DNA of 64,000 nt, taken from Selaginella moellendorffii. Lineage: Eukaryota > Streptophyta > Lycopodiopsida > Selaginellales > Selaginellaceae. The notes below the pieces were generated by a model. That model made no database searches, was not told the origin of the DNA, and worked only from the letters and a program-made list of their open reading frames with translations. Of the stretch, positions 1-12,030 are shown piece after piece (positions within the stretch are counted from its first letter, which is position 1; each line of letters opens with the position of its first letter). The position numbers and the translations under genes are program-made. Where the stretch lies: NCBI RefSeq assembly GCF_000143415.4, contig NW_003314297.1, positions 1,246,148 through 1,310,147 on the forward strand, written 5' to 3'.

Positions 1-1482
1 CGGCGGTGGGTGGCTGATTGCCATTCATACAATTCTGACTATAGGGGACCTTCCGTACAATGGAATGAAAAACCTTGGAAGAAATGACCAGCATATGGCT
101 AGGCTTGAAAATATTTGCCAGGACAAAATGGCTCTCGATTGCGATTGGAACTTTCGGTTTGAATGCGTCAATACACTGTAAACATTATAAAGTATTTCTT
201 CACACGTGGTTTTGTTTTGTTGTTTTTTTTCTCAGGAAATCACGAGCTGGGCGGAAGGAGGCTTTCGGCTGCTGTCGAGATCACAGTCGCGGCCAAAAAC
301 TAGGAAAAGAGAGCTTCTGTTAAAACTTCGCAGTTTACACCTTTGATTCGGCAGCTGCCGTGTGCGTGTGACGTCCAAACTTCCCTTTAATTACTGGAAT
401 AGAGACCCCGTCCCCTTGGAAAACATATGGCCCAGAAAACTGAAAACTCCACGCACCATGATGCCTCGTTCTCGTCCCCCAAAGACGTGCCTCGCAGCAA
501 CCCCGCACGTCATGCCCTAGAAACACCTTCGTCACCTTTCACATAACAATGCATATTCTAAGGTTTCCACCACCTTTTGGTAAGGCTTAGTCTCTTTCAC
601 TGTCGTATGCTTGCATGTGCACGACCACTAGCCCATGTAGAGTGTGTAAGACGCAGTGTCTGCATCACGACGAATATCCACCGAATTTTAGTTACATTTG
701 TTTTTTTAATTCCATCCATCAAAACTAGCCACAGTATGGCGAATCATCTCCCCACGCTACGCCGATCATCCACAGTGGGGATCTTTTTCTCTCCTCGGCC
801 AAAATCTCGCTATGAAACCACCACGCCAGAGATCATGCCTGTGTGACGATGTGATTACTTTGGCACGTTGTAACACTCCATAGCATTTCCCTCATGCGCG
901 CCTGTGGAAATCTTTCCTTTTCTTGCCGGCTCGTCTCACGCGAGAAAATCGCTTGAGCGCGATAAAACCCCAGATATCTGGAAAGGAAGCAAAGTCAAAC
1001 AAGCCATAAAAACTCCGCCGGAGCTGTCCGTCACGTCCTAGTCTTGCAGTCAAAGAAGAGAGAGCGAGCGGCCACAGTGCAACTCAAGAAAAAAGAGGAA
1101 AAAGCCGATAGCTTTGAGGAGAGATCCACTGGGAAAACAACACAAGCGCACATTTAAGCAAGAACTATAGAAAGAAATGTAAAGAAAGAACGAACCACGG
1201 ACAGAGAGCGAAAGCTAGCTGGAAAGGAGAAAATTGTCCTTGGTTCGTTGTAGTTTAAGTGATGAAAAGAAGGAGATTGCCAGTGTCTGTCCCAAGCCAG
1301 CAAGAGAATTCCGCAACTTATAAACGTGAGGGGAAAGTACTTGGTATGTGTAAATAGGATGAAACATGTATTTGATCTGCGTACAACAACAACACGGCTG
1401 CCTGTGTTAAAATACCAACGTACCTTTGGACTGATAGCCTGGTCGCTCAGAACAATCCAAAGCAGTCGTAATGGCATCGCCC
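1..1482. other. Intergenic, no gene recognised
   Basis: I see no convincing coding exon here. The short open frames (up to about 110 codons) have no recognisable domain and no splice-linked partner. The part next to 1483 should contain the 3' UTR of the minus-strand RRM gene. A purine-rich stretch lies around 1060-1220. The beginning may be promoter or UTR of a gene outside the window. Confidence 0.5.
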
Positions 1483-3344
1483 TCAAAATCCCTTGGAGGC
1501 CTCAAGGTACTTTATTTCCCCATTTGAGTGTGGAAGAGGTGGGTCCAAACTTTCGAAGCCCAGTACTGCGTCCGTGAACGCCATCTGCACGGGCGAAAAG
1601 TTTTAAGGGTGAAGAAACTTTAAGTTTGAGACTTTGCCATTCAATAATACCTCGAGGTCATGCTCCGCGAGCCTCAGCTTCTCCTTGCAGTTCCTCACAT
1701 CCGCAAACGCTTGTTTCATCTGCGTAGAAAGAAAATAAAAAACACTAAACACTTGAGCTGATTTCTTACCTGTCTGAGGTAGTCAAGATGGCTGTTGAAC
1801 ATCGACGTAACATTTGCCAGAGACTGCTCCAGACCCTGCTTGCGAGACAAACATTGTGTTACTATCTCATCTTGCCTCCCTTGGTGAAATGTTTACCTTG
1901 TTCTTGTTCAGCATCTCTTCACTTGTTTTGTTCGCACGGTTGAGGTCGCTTTGCAAAGCCGCTACCTGACATAAACGAAAGAAAACGCACGGTTACAGCT
2001 GTTCAACACCGAGGATGCACGCCCACCTGTTCCCGCCGATCTCGTTGCAATTCAAGAGCTTTTGCAAGCTCCTCTTTCACCTGCTAGGAGTGCAAGAACT
2101 GAGTACGATGGACATGGATGAAAACACGGCTAACCTTGCTATTATCGCCGTTATGTTCCTTGGAGGTTTTTGTTTTCTCAGCTTTGGTACTGTCGTAGCT
2201 GAAAAGAGAAAAATAGAACTTCCGATTAAATTATTCTCTCCATTGAATTCAGCTTCTTACCGATCGTAGCTTGAGACTGGAGACGGACTCACGGACCGGC
2301 TTGTATCTGAATCGAAAAAAGTTAGCTAACTTAAAATGCAGCCATCGAGAACAACCGTCTCGCGGAGACCGATATCTACGATAATAAGGAGAGCGGTCAC
2401 GACGTCTTCGCTTTGGAGAATAGCGCCTGCGATGACAATCGCCATTAGAGACTTTTCATAGAAAAGAAAAGAACAGAAAAAGAAAAAAAAAGAAAATCAA
2501 TCTCACCCGTATCTGTCCCGCCTGTCTTCTCTATCCCTCCGGCTATCCCTGTCTCTGTACGAGTACGAGTCACGGCCACCCCGGTTCTTCACTTCGTTCA
2601 CTCTGATGGACCGTCCAGCAACAACCTGAATCATGGAATATATACTTCACACAGAAACAAGAAAAATAAAATAAAATACGGATACCTTTCCATTCATTCC
2701 GTAGATGGCACCATTAGCAGCCTCCGAAGTGGCAAAAGTGATAAATCCATAGCCCCGGGACTGCCCATCGTGGTCTTGAATAATCTGGAAAAGAAAGACG
2801 CAAAGAAATAAACAGAAAAGAACTCGGCCAACTCACCAGAGGGACTTAGTAAATCAAGAACATAACAGATTCTGCTAACAAAAATGCCTAGAAGTGCCAT
2901 GGATACACTCAAGGAAGGAAAGAAAACCCAGTACGAAAAGCCCAATATAAAAGCCTGAAACTTTCGAAGGACTTGGCAAGTTCGATCGAAAAGATATCTT
3001 ATCCCGATGCGTTGCATAGAAATTCGAACAAAAAAACGGCGCCGGGAGAAAAAAATTCCAAAATAAGTGCCACAACTGCGTTCCATCCATAAACATATGA
3101 AGCGAGAAAAGAAAGAACCTCCAAATGCCGTGAAAAACAAGCTAAGAAGCAACGGAACAGGCAGGAGAAAAGAAAAGAAAAACCAAAGAATGCAAGCGGA
3201 GAAAGAGAGAGGAGCTCGATCGAAAAAACCCACCTTGACTTTGTCGATTTCTCCAAACTCCTCGAACGTGGAGCGAATCAAGTCCTCCGTGACATCGTAT
3301 GCCAAGCCGCCAACATAGACAGAGGTCTGATCGCTCACAGTCAT
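1483..3344 (-). CDS. RRM-RS domain RNA-binding protein with C-terminal coiled coil
   Basis: Probable nuclear RNA-binding or splicing-related protein of 289 aa from 11 exons: 3234-3344, 2686-2784, 2507-2625, 2356-2426, 2261-2306, 2135-2198, 2027-2080, 1897-1965, 1770-1835, 1651-1719 and 1483-1584. All junctions keep frame. Residues 9-80 form one RRM: RNP2 is VYVGGL, and RNP1 is split around GYGFITF. A basic arginine-rich stretch with RD/DR pairs and then SPR/SP dipeptides (about 85-150) forms an RS-like domain. Residues about 150-255 are charged and helical with heptad spacing, probably a coiled coil, and the protein ends in a short conserved-looking tail (SNGEIKYLE). The start was chosen as the first ATG directly before the RRM; an upstream in-frame extension has no domain. 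The RRM is interrupted by a 449-bp intron, unusually long here. The exact orthologue is not known to me; the domain assignment is firm. Confidence 0.85.
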
Positions 3345-3609
3345 CGCTGCGAATGCACCTCGCTCTTGCAAGCGCCGATTATCGACAGCAGGAGAACAAT
3401 GCCGAGCTCCGGGAGCACCGAATCGTCCTATCGCCGGCAGTGCCTTACCTTGCTCGGCGCCATACCCAGAGAGAGCACTACAAACCCTAATCTTGGAGCT
3501 TTGGAAGCAAGTCTTCACTATAAAGAGAAAGATTATGGGATAACCGCACTGAAGTTTATACACAGCTGACCAAAAAAGAAGAAGAATGAGAAAAGCTTAG
3601 AAGAGGACT

Positions 3610-6460
3610 CTAGTTGGAGAGAATTTCAAGCTCCGCCCAAAGGAGTGGTGAGCATTTTGGTTGCGCCGCCTCGGGGGAGATGTTTAATCCTTTGGAGAGT
3701 ATCGACGCCACCGTCTTCATTGTCGGCCTTTTGCTCGAGTCGGGATGAATGCACAGCCGGATCACCTCGCAGACAACCAGCAGCTGCTTTAGATCGAAGG
3801 ATTTGAGCGACGAATCCACCATGTAGCCGAGAGTCTCAGGAGAACTCAAGAACTCTAGAGCCTGCAAGCAAGAGGTTAGAAGATCTTCATAGCAAGGAAG
3901 CGAGAAACTAAAAAATGAAGAGAGAAAACTAAACTAAGATAGATCGAGAGGCTAGCCAGGAAAGAGAGAAACTAGAAAATGAGAAGAGAGAACTAGACTA
4001 CTAGATCGAGAGGTTAGATCTTCATAGCAAGGAAGGAGAGAACTAGAAAATGACAAGAGAGAAAACGAGATTATGCTAGATCGAGAGAAAAGAAGAGAAA
4101 GAAAGAAATGATTTCAGAGAGAAAACTAGACTACGTTAGATCGAGAGAGAAAAAGGAGAAGAGAGAAAACTAACTATGCCAGATCGAGAGAGAGAGAGAG
4201 AGAGAGAATTAAAGAGTTTTTTACCCATTCCATGAGAGAGCCCTCCTTCTCGGAGTAGGGTAGTCGTCCGGTCACTACCTCCAGCAGGAACATGCCAAAG
4301 CTTAAAACGTTGCTCTCGAAGTCTGGTGCGTGGCGGTCGGAGCCTTCGAAGTCATCGTATCCGATGCTGTTGCTAAAAGATTTCCTTCGGTCACTTTTGA
4401 TCACAGCGAGCTTGGAGATTCCAAAGTCGGCCAGCTGCATCGAAAGAACGAATCACTACATGACAAGCGCAAAAGAGGAAATAGAGACAATTCGTACCTT
4501 TGCAGCGTAGTCCTCCGTGAGATAAATTGCAAAAGAATCGAAGTTTGAGTGGCTAGCAGGCGGCACAAGTTCGTGGTGCATGTACTCCAGCCCGTATGCC
4601 GCTCCCATCACGATCCTCATTCGCGTCGTCCAATCCAGATGATCCGAGTCCACATCTGGATGTGTGTCGTTAGCTACTGAAATAAACCAATAGAAAAACT
4701 TTGCTTACTGTGAAGATGTTCGGACAAAGTTCCGTTTGGAACATACTCAAACAAAAGCATCCGCGCGAAAGGTTCTTCCTCGGCACAGTATCCCAGCAAG
4801 TTCACCAAATGCGTGTGCTTCATACGCGCAAGTGCCTCGATCTGCAAGCAAACATGACGACATTAGTACAATATACAGTGATGACGAGATGTCAGGTGCA
4901 CCTTACGACGAAAAAATATTTCGGAGCTTGCTGTCCAGCTTGCTGCTGAGATTCTAATACTCGTGACGGCCACTTCTGTTCCGTTTGAAAGTGTTCCTTT
5001 GAAAACAACAGTATCCGGAGACGACCCAATTATGTTGCTGAAGTCTTCGCATGCTGCCTGGAGCTCTGCCCAAGTTAGAGACGGGACATCTGTAAACAAA
5101 GAAAACGACGGTGTTAGATAGAAATCACACTGCAAACGCCACTAACCCGTTACAAAGACCTTCTGTAGATGTCCACTCATACCAGCCTTCCATGGGCTGA
5201 CCGCCACAGTTTTCCGTTTGTAGAGAAAAACGCCTACCATAAGAAAGACGAACACAACAGCTGAAAATACTGATAGTAGCACGGCCAACGTTTGGAAGCC
5301 TTTGTGGTGATGACTATAATGACGAAGTTTGACGTGGTGATCGTGGGAGCTGTGAACACCGTTAACTCTCGTTGCGTTGTTCTTCAGCCTGCTTTGCAGA
5401 AAGCGATGAGGACGTTCTGCGATGCCATTATGCAAGTGTGACCATCAGCTGTGAAGCTCGTAAGTCTTACCACAAATGTGCTTGCTGATTAGACGTTCTG
5501 ACAAATGTAGACAGTCCCCTACAGTAGCACTACGCACAACCACAATGATATTACAGACCAGGCCTTTGCTTACATGCTTACCTTGGAAAACATTCAGTAA
5601 CAAAAGAATTCTCTGACACATCAAGCGTTTGAAGGCTTTTCAGGTTACAAAAAGCACGTCCTGGAATGAATCCGGTGAAGTGATTATGGTCCAGGCGCAA
5701 ATGCCTTAGCCTGACTAGCTTCCCAAATTGCGTCGGCAGACTTCCTTGAAAATGGTTGTTCCCAAGATTCCTTCAGATCAAACCCCAAAATGAGCCAAGA
5801 ACAAATAGTAAGAAGTGAAGATCACTTACAGCGTACGCAAGTTCACTAGATTGCCAACGTTTGGAGGAATAGTGCCAGATAGATTATTTCCGCTCAAATC
5901 CAAGTGAAACAGTCTCTTCAGAACCCAGAGCTCCTTCGGAATTGATTCAGACAGCTCGTTTCCTCTCAAGTCACTAAAAACGAAACGTTATCTCAGTCAT
6001 CGTCCAAATTAAAAGATCAAAATCTCACATTTTCTTCAGAAACTCTAGCCTTGATAGCTCGGGGGAGATTTTTCCTTGAAGCGACAAATTCACCAGTTCC
6101 CTGTTAGACGCACCACTTAGTCCTTGGAAACTCCAGCCTGTCGAGAACACTTACAATTTTATCACCCGGCCATCGGATGAGCAAGTCACGCCTCGCCACT
6201 GGCACAAAGAACCATGGTCCGCGCTCCATCCGCTTAGAGCACCCCGAGGATCGCTCGATATGCTCTGCCTGAAGGCCGACAGAGCCGATGCTGCGGCAAG
6301 ACGCGATCATCGACACCGTTGAATCAAAAAATCCACAAACAAACGTACCCTCATTCGCGCTCGTGAGGCAAAATCCACCGTATAAGCTGGACACCAGGAC
6401 AAAGACAAGGGTGCTCAGCATAATCCACGCTCCATCCCAGATCCTCATGACCCTAACCAT
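3610..6460 (-). CDS. LRR receptor-like pseudokinase (MRH1/MDIS1-type)
   Basis: Plasma-membrane receptor-like protein of 627 aa in 12 exons: 6349-6460, 6155-6290, 6029-6100, 5830-5973, 5582-5770, 5471-5518, 5147-5388, 4902-5089, 4709-4841, 4498-4655, 4225-4434 and 3610-3861. The order is signal peptide, an N-terminal LRR cap with the C-x-W-x-GV-x-C pattern (CQWRGVTC), about four LRRs, a His-rich juxtamembrane stretch, one membrane helix (FQTLAVLLSVFSAVVFVFLM) and a kinase-like domain. In the catalytic loop the HRD-x-K-x-x-N motif is absent; the site reads VPPASHSNFDS followed by YLTEDYAAK, as in the Arabidopsis MRH1/MDIS1-related family of atypical kinases. DFG is kept (LADFGISK) but the nucleotide-binding lysine region is degenerate. 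It therefore probably signals by scaffolding in pollen-tube or root-hair type tip growth; that role is inferred from the family. The junction at exons 6/7 (5471/5388) is the least certain because the nearest acceptor introduces a stop. Confidence 0.85.
3870..4215. repeat. Degenerate tandem repeat, GA-rich, inside receptor intron 11
   Basis: The last intron of the LRR receptor gene (3862-4224, 363 bp) is unusually long and made of diverged tandem units of about 60 bp. The units repeat the blocks aactagaaaatga, gagagaaaactagact and agatcgagag, and end in an (AG)n run at about 4186-4207. This is a minisatellite that has expanded within an intron; the other introns of this gene are mostly 50-110 bp. 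It contains no coding signal. Confidence 0.8.
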
Positions 6461-7167
6461 GATTTCCTGCGGTAATCGGCATCCCTGGAACCTGCATTCC
6501 CTAGATTATCGGCCGGAAACGCCAAGGCTGCGAGATTTCCAGGCGCGCAGGCGCCAGGAATGAAGCATCGACCGATCCAGAGAAAGCCAAGAGAGCCCGC
6601 CCCTGCAGCAAAATCCACGCGAGCGCTCTTCAAAGCGCCAGAGGGAAGAGGAGACGCTGCCGCTGCCGCATTGCCCCAGAGCGCGCAGAGCAAGCCATAA
6701 AGAAATGAGAGCTCCGAGACGCCATAGCTGCGCTTTCCAGGGCTCCGTCAGAAAGAGGGGAAAGCCTTTCCCTCTCAAAATCTTCGCAGCTTCACTGGAA
6801 GAGAGACGCGATCGCGGCCGCACATCTCGCCGCGAGCAATCGACGCCTCAGATGCGGGGGGTAATCTATCATTGGACGAAAATCGTGCCACGTCATGGGG
6901 GCAAATGCGTGGTCCGAAAACCATAATGTGTACGACGGGTACGGCAGTTGGGCCATGGTCGTGTCAAGACAGGGACGCGGTGCTCGTCGAATTTGTTTGG
7001 TCACTTCAAAGCCAAAAGTTGGCGGAGGAATTCCAATCTTGACCTAGAAAAGGGCTTTCCTTTGAATAGTTACATAGTTTTTGTTGGTGAGCTTGCAAAG
7101 CAGCTACCTACATTGCGTATTCAAGGGGTGAAACGCCAGATCCACCGTCAATCCGCGTAATGACCAA
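6461..7167. other. Intergenic between receptor and dehydrogenase genes
   Basis: This 707-bp gap holds the promoter and 5' UTR of the minus-strand receptor gene and the 3' UTR of the minus-strand dehydrogenase gene. Short open frames here (for example 6506-6823 minus and 6705-6926 plus) overlap each other and show no domain. No RNA gene was recognised. Confidence 0.5.
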
Positions 7168-9049
7168 TCAATCCGTGCCGTCCCCGGCGGGACTCGTCCA
7201 CTTTTCACTGAATTGCCATAGCCGCTGGGCCAACTTCATGTCGTTTGCGTACGAAACGCACTCGGCCTTGTTGCAATCCACGAAATACTTTCCGGAGACT
7301 CCACTCACCCCCGGATGAGTGGCAACGTAGCACGTAGTCGCGGCCCCCTTCAGCAAGCATAATGCCAATCGTTATTAAAGCAATCCAACCAAAAAGTAAA
7401 ACGCACTAAGCAACTTGCCTGTGAGGGGGATTTGCTGAATTCGAATTGCTTGGAGAATATGCTCGAGATAATGTCTGTGTTAGTTCAAGGCGTACGGAAT
7501 CGTGAGACATGATCATTTTTGTGATCTTACATGAGATGTACTCGGGGGCTATCCGTACGATGTTGGTGTGGATGACTCCTGGATGGACTGCATTTGCTGT
7601 GACGTTAGCGCCGCGCTCCTAAACACGCGACTAAATAATCAAAGATTAGACATAACCACGGCTTTGGATACCTTGAGCCGCCTCGCCAGCTCTTTTGCAT
7701 GCAAGATGTTGGCGAGCTTGGAGATTCCATAGCCAAGAGGGTACGTTGTAGAAAAGCTGGCAAAGATCATAGTGAATCCCTCATTGAGAACTATCGCATA
7801 GAAAAACTACCTTGCTGGATCGTTTAGCTTATCAAACTCGATGCCATCCCTGGCAATCCTATAGCACTGCGAAGCCACATTAACGATCCGACCCTCCATC
7901 CTCGAGTCCCGCGATGTTTCGACCATCTTGTCCAGCAACAGCTTTGTGAGCAAGAAATGCCCTGGAAAAGACAAGACAGAGGAATCAGCACCGGGAATAA
8001 TTCCGTATATAACATGCATCGTGGTCCTTCCAAGCGCCAGCTAGATACTGCAGGTGTGTATTTATACATATCTATCCATCTCTATCTTTGTTTACCCTCC
8101 CCCGCGGTAAATGCCGGTTTTCCACTGGCGGTGGTATTGACTTTTTTTACCGTGCGGTGAAAGCCTCACACACCTAGGTATCAGCCCAGGCCCACGGGTC
8201 TTTTGGTCGGAGTGCGCGCGTACTAAATTGTTTGCCTGCTGGAGAAAAGGTGTGGGTGCATAGAATTCTTGTGAGGATCTCCTGCCGTACGCTCGTACGT
8301 ACGCTCGGGGTGTCACCGTATGATCATGGTGAAACTTCGAAGAGGGAGTGTGTGTGTCATGCAAACTTAAAGAGAACTTTTGGGGTGTTTGAGAGGTGTT
8401 TACCCAAGTGATTTGTGGCAAATTGGAGTTCGATTCCATCCTCTGACCGCATGAACCTTGGAACCAGGGCTCCTGCATTGTTTCTTCTCGAGCGGATCCG
8501 GGATTATAAGTTGGTGTCAAGCAACAAGAAGATTTGTCAAAGGTGTTTGTGGAAAATCTTATAGTCTCACATGAGGATGTGGAGCGGGAGGTTGCGAGCG
8601 TGGAAATCCTCTGCGGCGCGGCGGACGGAGGCGAGCGAGCTCAAATCGAGCTCCAGGATCTCAATTCGCGCGTCGGGCTTATTCTCCAGGATGGATTCCT
8701 TGACGCTCTGCGCGGCCTTGATGTTGCGCGCCGCGAGTATCACGCGGGCTCCGCGCATGGCCAGAGCTTTGGCTGTCTCCAATCCAATTCCCGACGTAGC
8801 ACCTGATAGAGATGGATGGAGCAAAGTATTATACAGACAGATCAATCAATCAACCAAAAAGAATTGGCCAGATATCATATCTTAGAAGTTGCGCGAGAGA
8901 AAACAATGGGAACATCTCTTAAGATCACCTGTGACAATGGCTGTCGTGGGCGAGAGATCCAAGCCTTGAGTTATGTCCTCGGCGCTCGTATGGAATCCAT
9001 AGCCACTTTCGCCATTCCCGCGAAGAACTTGGCTAATGGCAGACCCCAT
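7168..9049 (-). CDS. Short-chain dehydrogenase/reductase (retinol dehydrogenase/TIC32-like), copy 1
   Basis: NAD(P)-dependent oxidoreductase of 330 aa in eight exons: 8929-9049, 8571-8802, 8404-8483, 7811-7961, 7672-7756, 7531-7618, 7419-7474 and 7168-7347. The Rossmann cofactor motif TGATSGIG sits at residues 41-48, NNAG at about 119-122, and the catalytic Y-x3-K is Y204-G-I-S-K208. The usual catalytic serine region reads VNVASQCYR, so the serine may be shifted by one. The family includes plant retinol-dehydrogenase-like and TIC32-type enzymes; the substrate cannot be read from sequence. The last intron starts with GC (donor CAG|GCAAGT at 7418), a non-canonical but well-known class. A paralogue with identical intron positions lies at 14877-16235, so the pair arose by duplication, with an O-fucosyltransferase, a proline-rich gene and APX now between them. 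The start is the first ATG in frame with the conserved N-terminal GESGYGF motif. Confidence 0.9.
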
Positions 9050-9713
9050 TCTTTCTTACGCGAGGTCCTCCTCTTCCTTTCTACCTTTCAATACCTCCCG
9101 ATCGATCGATTAGCTTCTATTCCTCGCTTCGCTAGTCTGTAAACCAATTGATATCATCCACAGAGGCCACCAGGCAAGCATGGAAGAGAGCCAATCTTTG
9201 GCGAAACAATCGATATGCTACGAATACGACGCTGCTGGCACTGCAAACAGGCACAGAGGCGCACAGCATATATATATCGTGTGAGTGTGTGTAGTTTGAT
9301 ACGGCAGAGGATATCCAGGGGAATAGAGTACGGAACAACGTATGGAGATATCTCCACCGTTCTCTTTGGAATATAGTTTGGAGGACAATCTAGTCAGCCC
9401 CTAAAGGAACAAAGATGAGGGAGAAGAAGTACTCTAGCTTAAAAAAATTAGAAATAAAGAAATAAAGAAAAGAAAAAAAGAGAAAAAGTGAGGCTATGTT
9501 GATATTTTTTTAGCCTTCAATAGTAACAGCAGACATTCAAGAGTGGCCAACTTGTGTTTGTGCCGCCCTAAGTCTTATAGGATGTCTTGGCCCTGACATG
9601 TACTCTATTCAAATGGAGATGCCAAAGCAACTGTTTGGAACAAAAAAGATACCTTTAAGACCTGCCCTAAATCTTGGAGTTAGGGTTCGTATGGACTCTG
9701 GGAATCCCTGGGA
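9050..9713. other. Divergent intergenic region
   Basis: This 664-bp gap lies between the minus-strand dehydrogenase start and the plus-strand fucosyltransferase start, so both promoters are expected here. It contains a short tatatat/gtgtgtgt run near 9268-9292 and an A-rich purine stretch at about 9430-9490. Nothing else was recognised. Confidence 0.5.
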
Positions 9714-11920
9714 ATGGCGCGGCAGCTCGCGGGATTGATGAAGCGATCGAAAAGGAGGATTGGAATCAGTCGGAGCATGCTGCTGTGCTCGATCTTCGCG
9801 GCGGTGTATTTCTTGCTGGATTGGTGGATTCTTTCGAGCTCGGAGGTTCCCCTGTCGGCTGGAGTGACTGATTTCGAGTCGCAACCGCGATTTTTCAAGG
9901 TAGGCTTTTGTGTAGATCGATCTTCTCGTCCAATGCAATTCCTCTACGCTGGCAGGAGAAGAGAAGCAATGTAATGTACGACCGTCTTCTTGCACTGGCG
10001 GCTCATTCTCTCGCAGAGGTAGAAGACTTTCCTCCCGGCGCTTACATTTTTACTTGCCTCGCAACTTTAGGCCGATTCCAGGAGTGAGCCTCACGATCTC
10101 TGGACAGAACCAGCTTCTGCGTGGAAACCCTGCGCTAATGTTCGTAGAGAAAACCACACTCGTAAGTTCCTCTCTTTCTCTCTTTCTCGCTTACTGTTTT
10201 CTTTTCCACAGACTAAACAATCGTGTATACAGTGCCGCCGGCACCCGAGAACAGCACGGGATACATTCTAATCAATGCGAACGGTGGTCTAAATCAACAG
10301 CGTGTTGCAGTAGGCTTGGTTTCATTCTTCCAACGTCAACTCTCTAAACATCTTTTTTGTACTCAGATATGCAATGCGGTTGCCATCTCTCGTCTCTTAA
10401 ATGCTACGCTGGTGCTTCCGAGCTTTATGCTGAGCAACGTCTGGCAGGATGAAAGGTAACTGGGAAATCCTTTCTGTTGTAGTGTCACCTCGCTGAGTGT
10501 TTTCCGTTTCTTGTTTCTTTCAGTCAGTTTGGAGACATTTATCAGGAGGAGTACTTCGTTAATTATCTGAGAGAAGACGTGTACATAGTCAAGAGCCTAC
10601 CGATCGAAATGCAGTCCCTGGATTTGCAAGCAATTGGCAGCTTTGTAAGCACTGCATTCTCTTTGTAAGTACATCTGCATCTCACAGGTTTATAGAGTTG
10701 TTGCATTATAGAGTTTCTTCCGGTTTGTGTTCATCTAACTTTGCCTCAACACAGTTATCGGAATTAGACGTGATGAAGGAGTCCAAGCCAGGTTTTTACA
10801 TTCAGCGAGTCCTACCGATTCTACTGAGGAACCGAGTTGTTTATTTTTCCGGCTTCGGAAATAGATTATCATTCGATCCCATTCCTTTTGAGATACAGGT
10901 AAGGCTTTCTTTGCTTCTCTCTCTCTCTCTCTCTCTCTCTGTGTTTCGTTTCAGTAGTTCACTCATTTTCTTGTGTCTAGAGGTTGAGGTGCAGATGCAA
11001 CTTTCATGCTTTGAGATTTACGCGAGAAATACAAGCTGCTGGGGACTTGCTGGTACAGAGAATACATCAAAACTTTCCCGGACAAGTTCCATCAGTGACG
11101 AGATATCTCGCATTGCATTTAAGGTTCGAGATTGACATGGTTGCCTACTCCATGTGTGACTTTGGTGGAGGAGAACCGGAAAAGCTCGAGCTTCAAGCCT
11201 ACAGGGACGTTCACTTCCCAATGATGGCGAAGTATCATAATGAAACGTAAGACATATCATAACTCGGCCTTTCCTCTCTGTTCTAAGCGTCCATGGCAGG
11301 GAGCTAGCGAGTACTCTGAGAGAGCTGGGCCAGTGTCCCTTGTCTCCCGAGGAAGGAGCTTTAATTCTTGCCGCTCTCGGCTTCAAGCGAGGGACTCGTG
11401 TTTTTCTAGCAGGTGCTCAAATCTACGGTGGCCAATCCAGACTGACTCCATTGTCTACTTTATATCCGAACCTGGTGACGAAAGAAGATTTATTGTCCGA
11501 GAAGGAACTCTCGCCTTTTGCGAATCATTCATCACAGGTTCGTTTCTTTTGTACTTTTCTTTTCGGAGTGCTCCAGAGTTTTGTTGATCGTCGTGTTTGC
11601 TTCCACAGTTAGCCGCTCTAGATTTTATAGCCTGCACAGCAGCGGATGTGTTTGCAATGACGGACTCCGGGAGTCAATTGGCTTCTCTCGTGAGTGGCTA
11701 TAGAATGTATTTTGGAGGTGGGAGACTGCCGATCATCCGGCCAAACAAGAAGCGCTTGGTGAGTCTTTTCGCGAAGAACTCGTCGATCCAGTGGGAAGAA
11801 TTTCGGGAGAGAGTGAGGAAGACAATCCGAGAGAACAGAAAGGTCCACACGAGACCAACAGCGAGAAGCGTTTACAGGCACCCGCGCTGTGAAGATTGTA
11901 TGTGCCAAGCGAAAGAGTAA
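9714..11920 (+). CDS. O-fucosyltransferase family protein
   Basis: Golgi-type II membrane glycosyltransferase of the plant GDP-fucose protein O-fucosyltransferase family (GT65/GT106-like), 507 aa. Nine exons: 9714-9899, 10071-10161, 10233-10309, 10367-10455, 10524-10644, 10755-10898, 10981-11246, 11300-11537 and 11609-11920. All junctions keep phase. A signal anchor (MLLCSIFAAVYFLLDWWIL) follows a basic N-terminus, then the stem, the conserved WKPC region, an NGGLNQQR motif (about 109-116) that fits the GDP-fucose binding loop, and the HLRFEIDM motif with the key arginine. The C-terminal domain has the AGAQIYGGQSRL segment and a D-S-G-S-Q signature near residue 420. Length and motif order match plant family members, many of which act on cell-wall glycans; the acceptor here is unknown. 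A CT microsatellite lies in intron 6 (about 10915-10940). Confidence 0.9.
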
Positions 11921-12030
11921 AATTTTTAAACCCGAAGTATATTTTGGAATCAGGATATTCTTTGTTTGAATGGAGTATATGCTTCGCTTTTTAGCCGGGG
12001 ATTGCTTGTTGTGTTCTAGGGTTCTTGGCG

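Noticed and set aside
2694-3563. 289-codon minus-strand frame covering the RRM start
   Set aside because: It reads through a 449-bp intron; only residues around MTVSDQTSVYVGG belong to the gene. The coincidence of 289 aa with the spliced protein is chance.
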